Assembly: GCA_022113835.1 (NCBI GenBank)
Contig: JAILWY010000001.1
Coordinates: forward strand, 1,984,001 to 2,048,000
Reading direction: 5' to 3'
DNA length: 64,000 nt
Source of the DNA: Atopsyche davidsoni
Taxonomy: Eukaryota > Arthropoda > Insecta > Trichoptera > Hydrobiosidae
Of the stretch, positions 54,488 to 64,000 are shown in pieces. The notes below the pieces were generated by a model. The model worked only from the letters and a program-made list of their open reading frames with translations. It did no database searches and had not been told where the DNA came from. Position 1 is the first letter of the stretch. Each line of letters begins with the position of its first letter. A program made the position numbers and the translations under genes.

Positions 54488-55661
54488 CTGGAAACACAAG
54501 GAAAATTCTTGTTACGTTCTAGTTAACAAAAATCACTGTTAAAACTCCAGTTAAAAAAAAAAAAAACGTGAAAAAATATTCATTCAAAGCAGGTTTTTAG
54601 TAAATATTTTATTTTAAGTAAAATCAAATGTACCCTTAATATAAATAATATCTAATAATACCTTTCTTCCTTTTGATAAACCTCGTTTAAAGTATTTGGT
54701 ACAGTCAAAATGCTGGGAATAGAATCTTTAATAATATCACTTGATACCAGGTGCAAATTAAATTTACACCCTCTTCGTTTATTCTACCCCTCTTAGTCAA
54801 CGAGAATATTTTATTTCATTTACGTTTTCAATTTAAGGGGTATTTTTAAATTTAAAATGAAGCAAAATAAAAAGAGACTGAAACAGTAGTTGAATAATAT
54901 ACATGCGTATTAAATTTATTATCGTGGAAAAATCTGAGACATCTGGTTGACTCGTGAGTCTCTGTGCAAACTTTGTACATATCACACAGATTAAATATTT
55001 ATTTTACAGAAATAAAATGTTTAGACAAAGATTATAACATCTACGTAAGTTCAAACCAAAAAAAAATACAGTTTGTTTTACTGGCGAAAATAAAAAACCT
55101 GATAAAATATCACATAAATAGGTTATCAGAGAAGTATATTTGTTTGTGGAGAACGAACAGAAATAAATGGTCTTTTAAATAACTCAAGCTGAATGGCAGT
55201 AGAAAACGAAACGTGTTTTCTTAGAAAGAATAAAAACGGAGATAAGTTTTTTTTATGCGAAACTATAATATATAAACATTATCTTGACAAATTGAAGTGT
55301 AAGTAATAAAAAAATATATATTTATTACTTTAATTTGATAAATTTGGTTTTTAATATAATATTTTTGTGTAGTATATGAAACTGGATATGAATAATGTAC
55401 GAAGAAATTACATCGTTTTTATGCAATTGATGACAATAAAATTACGATGATAAAGTAAATCGATGATTTTTTTTTAGTTTTTTTAATTGTACAAAACAAT
55501 AAAAATGTGTTTTTATCTTACAACAAAAAAAGGCTTGATATTATGATATTTATTTATTACGTAATTCTTGGAGTGACGAAGTAGATGAAAATATTTATAC
55601 CGTGTCTCAAAATCATAGATAGGGTTGCATTTAACTTTTATAAGGTTTTCTTTATCATATA
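54488..55661. other. Sulfatase intron, nothing recognised
   Basis: Very AT-rich. An open frame at 54964-55182 has no family resemblance. Confidence 0.4.
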
Positions 55662-55665
55662 TTAA

Positions 55666-56008
55666 CACGCTGTAGGCGGGGCGGGTACTAGTACCCGTTT
55701 CGCGAACTGCTGCCTAAAAGCGTTTTTGAATGTGTTTACTCTAAAAGCGGCAGAAGGTAATTTTACTCTTTAGGTTTTTAGACTCGTCAACGTCACTTCT
55801 ACAAATACTGTCCAGTGATTCTGAACAAAGTGACAATGAAGAAGTGGAGTGGTCAGAGAATGATAATCCTTCAATTATTGAACAATTTTTAGAACAAAGT
55901 GGTGTTGTTGTGATGCCAAGTAATCCGCAAAGTGTGTATGAAGTGGTTCAACTTTTTATAGGAAACGATTTATTTGAATGCATGCAGATCAAAGAGTGTA
56001 TAGACTAG
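55666..56008 (+). mobile_element. Fragment of a piggyBac-like transposon (5' end)
   Basis: TTAA (55662-55665) precedes CACGCTGTAGGCGGGGCGGG, which runs into the palindrome GGGTACTAGTACCC. The latter part encodes a transposase N-terminus. No matching right end was found, so the copy is truncated or its end lies unrecognised further on. Confidence 0.55.
55775..56008 (+). pseudogene. piggyBac-like transposase, N-terminal fragment
   Basis: An open frame of 77 codons without a proper start encodes an acidic Ser-rich stretch (LSSDSEQSDNEEVEWSENDN) and then SVYEVVQLFIGNDLFECMQ, resembling the beginning of the DDE_Tnp_1_7 domain, before a TAG. It follows an acceptor-like ttttactctttag. The rest of the transposase is missing. 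Assignment rests on domain resemblance by eye only. Confidence 0.5.
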
Positions 56009-57878
56009 ATTTCACACGTGCAATTTTACGCGAATTTTATCCGCTTCGCACATCAGTTTAGTCAATTTGGTTACCCGCATAAAGTTTGTAAGTTTGCTTT
56101 GGTCTTAGTTTAATGGTATCAGTCTTCTTGTCAATATTAAATCCCTGACCTCTGCTGACAGCTCCGGCTGCAGATTAACTCTGACGATGATGTGACGATG
56201 TCTTCTCGCCGCTGACACTCGGGCTGTTGACGCGCGGGTGTTACCCTCAAAACAATGGCTGCTTCTCATTTGACCTTGAGAACCTCCGGTTGTACGTAGC
56301 CTGTTAGGGTGACCACATTCATAGAACACCATTGAAGAACGATTGAAAAATATGTTAAAATAAAATGAAATGGATTCTCATATCCAGGCAATAAAAATAC
56401 CTGTAGAATCGTATGTTATTTATAAATGTATAGACACGAAAGAATCGTTAAACAAAAAATAATGTTTAGAGATAATATAAATAAAAAAAATTAGGAACAT
56501 GACGAGGTTTCAATAATGATTTGGAAAGACTTATTTTAAGCTAAAAGTTAAACACGGAGTAAATGTTATCGTTTTAATATGAGTATAACTTGTAGAGAGT
56601 GTCGACTTTGATCCACGGGGATTAGATTATATGGTCACCCCAGTAATTACTCATGGCGTAATTAGCTTCGAGCCATCAACAGAACAGTAGCTGGGCGTTT
56701 TGTTTTATTTTCTTCTATTACAAGCGGTTGTCTTCAAAATATAATCTCTGCATATATCTCCTATGAATATCATTTGCACTGACTATTCGCACTGTCAACA
56801 CGTGAATATTTTACACAAACTCTGCACGATAATGCTCTTCGTGTGAAAATATACCGCTGAAAGGGGTCCAACCAATCCACTTCTTGTTCTCTAGAATATT
56901 TTAAGGTGGCTAGTTATTAAGTGGATTGTAACGCTAGAGCAAAAACGATACTAATGGAGTTCTTTGCTAACTTAAAGCGAACTCAAAAGTTTGTTTGTAA
57001 TAATCTGAAAGGAAGTAGTCTATAATCATTCAAAGAGTCGCTAAGGATGCGATCACTTTAGGATACCCGTGAAATCGTATCTCTGTACACGAAACGTTGA
57101 AAAATTAATCAAAACTTATCGCGAACAAAAGGAAATAAGTTCACATAATTGATGTCGATTCGATGCTATTATGCTTAAATGTAAGAAAAATGTACAGCGT
57201 GTATGGAAAATTTGCCGGTACAAAAACATCCGCCTGAGTCATGGACTCCTTTGTAGTCTCTTCGCGTTATAACGCCTTGCCAGATCTTATCGGTGCAGTC
57301 CACGTGTACCGGGCAGATAAACATCACTTCAGATCGAATAAAGAAACAATAACACTGTATCCTAAACTTGTATTTTTTTGAAATATTGATGTAAGACTTT
57401 AGTATCATGGTCGATACGCCTATAACGTAGTTACATCTCAGAATAGGAGCCGTCTGGTAATAATATACCTTTTAAATAATTTTTCATCTGAAAACCACGA
57501 TAAAAACGTTTGCATACTTAAAAAGTATCGTTATCGAGTATTATGTATAGTTTTATACAGAAATTGATTTTTTAATGTTTTATAAAAAATATAAACTCAC
57601 TTGAGGTTTAAAGGAAAGGACAGTCTTGCGATGAAGTATTATATGGATTTATGCAGATGTGAGTTTCAGTGATAAATAACGCTTTCTAATAACATGCTCA
57701 TATGTACATATAATCAAATTTTCAAAATATGACGGTGTTAAGTTGATAAAATTAAAGTGAAATTTAAAGCAAAATATCTAAAGCTACAGTCGAAGCTCAA
57801 AAATTGTATCAATCGCAATTTACGCAAATATACGAAAAATCTTTTCAGTTCTAGACCTTCAGTATATTTTAGGTACTC
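56009..57878. other. No exon recognised
   Basis: Upstream sulfatase exons would be expected on the minus strand from here on, but none with the CxPSR, GKWHLG or RGFD motifs is visible. Open frames at 56105-56332 and 57175-57408 (minus) lack resemblance to any family. Confidence 0.4.
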
Positions 57879-57881
57879 ATA

Positions 57882-57960
<79 letters not shown>
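57879..57960. repeat. (TA)n microsatellite
   Basis: About 80 bp of uninterrupted TA dinucleotides. Confidence 0.97.
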
Positions 57961-57962
<2 letters not shown>

Positions 57963-58809
57963 TCAGATCATGATCGTCATAGATCCATAAGCGGACATTA
58001 ATTATTGTGAAGAGGAGAAAAGAGTTCAGACAATATCCTTCTTTGGAACGTAATGATAGATGATAAGATTAAACGGCACATTTCCCGGTGCTTTGGCCGA
58101 GAAGCCTTGCTCAAAATAAATACAATGCATCACATCACACACGTGTCCGATTAAATTCAATTGATTGCAAGTGAAATCATTCTAACAATTATTAAAATGA
58201 AATATTTTGTAATACTGATTGAAATATTGAATCCATTACTTATTCATAATTAGAGCATTGACCTAGAAAAACCATGAAATCCGTTAATATTATCATGCTC
58301 GGAACAACTTCTATGTTAAAATATCTACGGATATATGCGGGTAAAATAATTTATGCAAGTAAAAAACGTGTTTTTATTATATGAATATGAAGCAATATAA
58401 TTATCGGCGCATTCAAAGGTTTTTCTGTTATTTTATCACCTGATTCAGGTGTTCACATTGAAAAATATATAAATCAGATTTCAGGCGCGCTGCTTGTCGA
58501 GTGTATTTTTAAATTTTCTTTCTTCACGCCCGATCAAGCGCAATATTTTTTTGCGTCAAAATATTGAATTTTATTTTTTGCTTGCATATTCAAGTTCAAC
58601 TAAAAAATATATATAGAATATCTCAATAACGACTAATTGTAAACATCGCACTCTCAAAAAAGAACTGTTGTTTTTCTGATACAAGCTTTTTTCTGAGACT
58701 GCTTGATTTGAAAACAAAAAGCGTACAAATCAAAATCAGATGACAACAAATTAATAACTGCGGTGTATTTGTGAATAAGCTTACTTTTGGTATATTCTAT
58801 TTGATATAT
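57961..58809. other. No gene recognised
   Basis: AT-rich. Confidence 0.35.
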
Positions 58810-59150
58810 CTTCCCCGCTCTCCTCATTCTGTTGCTTGTGCATGGGTGCCGTTCTATAATGAAGTAGTGGACTTGGAATGATTGTGAAGGGATGTGCTCT
58901 GAAAGTACCTTGTCGAGTTGCTATTATTTCGAGTATCAAATCTAAACGCCAGAGCTTTGTAAGAAAAGGATATATAATAATGCTATTGGACAGCAGCAAT
59001 ACGCAGACTTTTCCTTCCTATATAAAACTGCTGTGTAGAAGGACCCGGGGACCCACCACACTCTTTTTAACACTGGCTCATCATGAGTATATGTTTAGTG
59101 AAATGTCGGCCAACCTTCTCTGAGGAGAGACACTCGATGAAGAAGATATA
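58810..59150 (+). repeat. Repeat R copy (RTE-tailed), nearly complete
   Basis: Runs ccccgctctcctcattctg, gtgcatgggtgccgttctat, aatgattgtgaagggatgtg, aaatctaaacgccagagctt and gctattggacagcagcaata, and ends atgtttagtgaaatgtcggc then caaccttctctga (MFSEMSANLL-stop). A (TA)6 tail follows. This is the best copy for defining the repeat. Confidence 0.78.
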
Positions 59151-59203
59151 TATATATATTACAATAGTGTCATATTTCGGCCAAAATTTTCAAAACATAA
59201 ATA

Positions 59204-59350
59204 TAGCATCCTACAGCTGATTATCCAAGAAAAGAGAGTGGACTTATGTGGAAGCGGAATTTACGCCAGTGGCTGGATTTCGAAAGTACAGCCGATTCAG
59301 TGAGACTGGCCCAGAATATGTTCGATGAAATGGTCACCAACCTCCTATGA
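59204..59350 (+). pseudogene. RTE-type LINE reverse transcriptase, terminal fragment
   Basis: Two frames joined by a frameshift encode SILQLIIQEKRVDLCG and then WKRNLRQWLDFESTADSVRL, AQNMFDEMVTNLL-stop. RNLRQW and the closing NLL match RTE-type C-termini, and the following accagaagaagaagga is the kind of tail such elements leave. It lies 54 bp after the R copy. Confidence 0.83.
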
Positions 59351-62300
59351 GAAGCACCAGAAGAAGAAGGACCTACAAACAATTGTCTTTTTCTTTTACC
59401 CGCGACCTCCAGGTTGAAAAACAATGATTTATAACAATACTATTCAATGACAGAATCTTAAAATAAGTAGTGTACGTGTCAGCCAACATGAAAGGCAAAG
59501 CAATAGATTTATACATTCTCTAGATCCTATTCTACCTATTCGCAAAGTCCACCTCCTTGGAAATATTCGAGGGATTAATTTTTTTTTGTATTATTTTTTT
59601 GACCTCAGTATGAGGTTTTTTAATATTAATTTTCAAGCAGAACTCAAGCATACACTCCACGAAAATTTATTTCTGTCAATATTTGGCAAGAATCAAACAA
59701 AAAACGCATAATATTTTACGATCTCCATAAAAAGGTCATGTGAATTGAAATGATTTAAAGCGGCATGAAGTCATGCATCGCCTTCCGTCGTTTCCCAGGC
59801 CTCGGGGGCCGGAGGAGGCCGCACTTGTCGCTATGCACCTGCCGACGAGCCCACCGATTGAACTGGCTCGATGTGAACACCGATTAACAGCCATTCACAC
59901 AAGATCAAAAGGATTCACCACTGTGGTTATTTGTATTCTAAACGTTCGGGTATTCAGTGGCTAACGAGGTTGTGACACAATTCACTTGACAATCTGCTCT
60001 AGGTGCGTTTTTGTTATATTTAGGACACGCGTTGCGTGGTATTTTGAAATACACGGTGTTTTTTTTAAATATTGATATGAAAATATTTACAAACATGATA
60101 ACACGAAAAAAACCTTGTTTGATTTAAGTAATAATATATAATGTTATTTTGAAATCCTTAAACGATAAACAACAAGTTACAAGAAGCCATATATAGCATT
60201 GACATATTTGTATTATTTATAATAGACCGATAAACTATATAGATTAATCAAATTTTAACAGCCTATTTGTCCATTTTTGCATAAAAATGTGTGAGTTTAT
60301 TTGATTATTTATTTAAAAACAATACAGTAAAACGAGAAAACATTTGTTGTGTTAACCAAAATACTTTTATTAACTTAATACACTAAGAATAAAAGTATAC
60401 CACGAATAAAATACTTTTATGCAAAGCAGTGAACTGATATTTAATAATGATGTTTGAGATGATTTAATTTTTTTTCTACACGATGATTTATGCTTTGTTT
60501 GAGTGTAAAAATCAAACAAAAACAGTTTTTTTTTTAAATTTATTTTTTAAACAAATATTGATGTAAATATTTATCTCTCTTCCTTTACATTTATTTCTAA
60601 TTATAATTAAGTATTCAAGTCATTATTTTCCCATTTTTCCGTGATTGAGTGGGAAATTCGCAAATCACTCGCGCAAATCGGAATTTGAGAATCTCGAATC
60701 GAAATGCGTTGCAGGCGAGGCCAGCTGAAGCAAATTCTGTTTACATCAATTTTCGAGCTAATCGCGTTAATGGATAATAAATTAATTCGTATTTGTATTA
60801 ACAAACAGTAATCGCACTACAAAGAAGAAAATTACCATACTCCTCCGTATTAATCCACTAGATTATAAAGATTAAATCCCCGCTGGAAGAAGATTAGTAC
60901 TACTTATATCTAATAGCAATCACGTAATTATTTTAGACCAAAGTATATGAATGAGAAATACGATTTATATTGATTTTAAACATTTAATTTATTTCACTAA
61001 AGTTTTTCAAATTTTCCTTATAATGTTGGGAGCTTTATTTGTTTAATGTTTTCTTTTGGAAATTTCAAAACGTTTTTTTTTTAAAGAATAGCTGCGATTA
61101 AGGACTTTAAGGCAAGTTCAAATTTTTAGAAATATAAATATAAAAAGTTGTATTTAAGAAAAAATCTATACCTTGACAATTTTATAGTAAATGTTCAATT
61201 ATTTGGCACCTAAGTGTATGCAAACACTGCAGCTGTGTTGATCTGTGAAAACGGCCATGAGTTAGCTTCTTAATACTATGATTTGTTTATAATATTGGTG
61301 ATAAGATCTCGAAGGTGCGGGATTAATTTCCGCTCATCTGAAATGAATTAGAAATGATTGAACTAGCCGTCGAGCCTTGCATGGGGGTTGCCGAGTGATG
61401 TCCCATCAAACAATATGGTCTCACAAGACACCACTCTAAGGTTATTATCAATATTAAAATATCCGATGGTTAAAAGGCTTGCTACAATTTCCTAAATAAC
61501 GATACATATTTCCTTTAAACCAGTTTTTATCTTTACTCTTATTTGTAAGTAATTCCATCAAATAATGGCTCATATAGCCTAGAATCCTTAAATTGCCTTA
61601 AATATATCCTGGATATATATTTTTTGTTTATTCTATGTGAAAAAAATCATGAAGAGTATTTTTTCTGGCCAGGGTTTGTTGGCGTTTAATTACGCAAATC
61701 TGCAACATTTTTTATCGCAATGCAATGGTAGCAAATTGATTATTTACACCTAGATCGTTACCTTGATCGATTGGAAACGTTTCGTAAATTCTATTCAATC
61801 GAAGTGTAAGCAATATAGACCTTCAGATAACCGTGAAAATATTGTGTAACAATATTTTAAATGACCTTGAAACCAATGATGCAAAGTAATTGAATACACT
61901 CATTTTTATGCAGTTAAAAAATCTTTATGCTAAGAAATATCGATAGGTGGCAACAATACTTTCTTGAGAGTAATTATTTAATAAAAGTATGCCTAATGTA
62001 AGAACATGAAAGATTAAGGTTTTTCACTAAAAAAACAGTATGAAGAGATGATTTTATTTATTTTTTAGTAGTAGTATTTTTCTTGCATAATACGTGTTTA
62101 CTGTGTGTACAGTGAACAAATCATAGAAACAGAAGATTTTTAATTATTCTATTCTAGAAGGTTCAGAGACTGCAAATGAAATAAGAATATACAAACAAGC
62201 GGTTATAATGAATTTGTATACTACACGTTGTATATTTCAGGTATTTTAATTTTAAAAAATTAAACTTTACACGACGCAATTCATTAATTTCCTAGTATAA

Positions 62301-63775
62301 AAAAAAAAAATAGGAATATAATATTTGAACCCACGACTGCAAGTAATGTAAGCAGAACTGGCTTAGATTATATAATACATGAGTGTTGAAGTAGTAGCTA
62401 GGGCGGTGTAGCCTCTGAGACATGATGGGAATACTCAGATCTCTGTAGATCTCTGTAGATCTATCTGTAGATCGGTGGCCTCATGGCGGGCGCGCTACCG
62501 GAAGTCGGGCCCGAGGACGCCCCGGCGAGGCCGCGTCATCGCGACTTTGTCACTCGAAACGAGAACAAAGCGACATTTTCCTCGGATTAATTGCGATAAG
62601 GTAGTTATTTTGTAGACGCCGTGTCTTACGCTCAGCTGTCGGAATTAACATGAATTGAAAATTAGTGCTTAGTTTTGCAATACGTGCCACACTAACTGTA
62701 AATGATTCACTAATCGCTTTGCATAAAAAAAAATGTGAAGGTCGATATTTCATATAATTTACGAATGAGTTAAGTGTTCAAAAATACATTATTTCAATGT
62801 AAAAATTTTCAAAACAAGTGTTTTTACTTTTTCAATTAGTCTTTTTTGATTAGATCCACACTTTTCAGTGAGATTTAATACACCTCCTGTAAACGCGAGG
62901 TGTTTCAGGTAAGTCTGCCAGGAGGCTCGGCGTTTTCATGGCCGGAACTCGTTTTGCGTTTGCACTACCGTTTATAAATTACAAAAAAAAAAAAAACAAC
63001 GTAAAAACTAAACGCCTCATTTTATCAGATTCACACCTGTGTGATATTAACAAAACGGGAATTAAATCAAAATTAATCAATTACTCTTAATTAATTAAAT
63101 TTTTAACTACTTTTTAATTAAAAACCAAACCAATTGGTTTACCAAACATCAGTAAACCAATTGGTTTACTGATGTTATTTATTGTGTAAAATTGGATGGA
63201 AGAGGTATCTTGAATACTCGTATTTTTAACTTGTAAGCGCTGGTTTGGGAGGCGATTTTCAATGCCCTACCAAATACTTTTGTGAAAACATTAAACATAT
63301 TAGGAATTTATCTTGATATCAGACATCGTGAGGCAGAGTGGGTCGGTCTCAGGTATAATTTATGTGATTTTTTATCACAGGTGGGTTTTCCCCGGGTTGA
63401 TCCTCGCGGGCTCTGCTGCAGACGAGCGAGCCTTCGGATCCTTCAAAGGAATACATTTCAGTGAATGGCCTCAAATGTGATAATCTGGCTTTTGAAATAC
63501 AGACTCAAAGAGAGGCTCAAATGTACGTCGTTGGATTAAAAATACTTTAGATATATTCTTTAAATGAATTGCGTATAAAAGTTGTAAACATATATTTTTA
63601 TATCTTTATTCCACAAATGGGAAGCATCCTAGTTCAGATAATCTTATAAGTTGAAGTAATTACGCCAATCTGTTAAAGATAATACCACAATGAGAGTGGC
63701 CAGTGTAAATGTTGTTATTCGTCATGTTTTACTTACTATATTTTTTCACACTTTATAATCAATACAAAATTGAGC
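59351..63775. other. 4.4 kb without a recognisable gene
   Basis: Mostly AT-rich. GC-richer islets are at 59760-59900, 62455-62600 and 63370-63460. A degenerate tRNA-like stretch (ttgaacccacgac at 62327) may be an old SINE. A repeated agatctctgt lies at 62437-62476, and the 32-bp palindrome at 63145-63176. Upstream sulfatase exons were not found. Confidence 0.4.
63145..63176. repeat. Perfect 32-bp palindrome
   Basis: The half-site AACATCAGTAAACCAA is followed directly by its exact complement, with no spacer. A partial copy of the centre (aaaccaattggttt) lies just before it at 63126-63140. Confidence 0.95.
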
Positions 63776-64000
63776 CACCTCTTCCCTGCTCAACCCATTC
63801 TATTGTTTGTGCATGGCTGCCATTCTGTACCCTGAGCGTGTGCAAAGGATCGGTAACGGAGTAGTGGACTTGGAATGATAGTGGAGGGATGTGCTCTGGA
63901 AGCACCTGGTCGAGGTGAGGGGGCTCCTGCTATTGTTATTATAGCTTCCTTAAGAAGTATGCAGATCTAAACGTCAGAGCTTTGTAAAGAAAGGATTGTG
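63776..64000 (+). repeat. Repeat R copy (RTE-tailed), cut by window end
   Basis: Runs gtgcatggctgccattctgt, ggatcggtaacggagtagtg and cagatctaaacgtcagagct as in the copy at 58810, and continues past the window. Confidence 0.78.

Noticed and set aside
57757..57990. Open frame with a Tyr-Ile repeat
   Set aside because: Runs through a (TA)n microsatellite; no homology outside it.
54488..64000. Upstream sulfatase exons with CxPSR or GKWHLG motifs
   Set aside because: Searched by eye on the minus strand; none seen, so the 5' part is assumed to be outside the window.

Overview
This looks like an AT-rich animal nuclear genome, most probably an insect. It has long introns with GT-AG splice sites, is dense in decayed transposons, and carries (TA)n/(TG)n microsatellites and a short interstitial TTAGG run. 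The transposon families (mariner-like, hAT, piggyBac, RTE LINE, tRNA-derived SINE) are typical of insects; the order (perhaps Hemiptera) is a guess. Nothing bacterial, viral or organellar was seen.

Only one host gene is well supported: an arylsulfatase B-type sulfatase on the minus strand. Its last seven exons lie between 54487 and 39829. They join in frame across six GT-AG introns into 386 C-terminal residues ending at a TGA. The N-terminal part (signal peptide, formylglycine motif) must lie beyond 64000. Its introns hold a piggyBac-type MITE, a hAT fossil, LINE and SINE copies, two tandem-repeat arrays and a GC-rich island. One possible unrelated coding fragment sits at 17757-17999.

The rest is repeats. 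2.2-2.8 kb is a tandem duplication of a retroposon tail. 4.2-8.9 kb holds three copies of one internally deleted mariner-like element. 9.1-12.5 kb is a tandem duplication whose second copy was hit by a small retroposon, which was itself hit by a 2.6-kb DNA transposon with a broken transposase gene. 14.3-14.6, 20.4-20.7, 25.8-25.9 and 39.4-39.8 kb hold short fold-back elements, several with 12-16 bp target duplications. 18.9-19.6 kb is a complete non-autonomous hAT element with an exact 8-bp duplication. 24.7-25.4 kb is a 245-bp tandem triplication. 28.9-30.7 kb is a duplication, a GC-rich block and a five-unit satellite that appears derived from a SINE. 31.7-32.0 kb is a complete SINE. 45.4-46.5 kb and 50.5-51.7 kb are satellite arrays. 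52.0-59.4 kb holds RTE-type LINE remnants and a repeat that ends with the same LINE terminus.

The most interesting signal is two short retroposon families whose centre reads like a minimal hammerhead ribozyme: CTGATGA or TTGATAA, a perfect six-base-pair stem, GAAA, a palindromic CTAG or CCGG, then TC. Small hammerhead variants that cleave as dimers are known from Penelope-like retroelements. A second is a tRNA-Thr-like SINE framed by inverted-repeat arms, with 11-14 bp target duplications and two alternative 3' tails.
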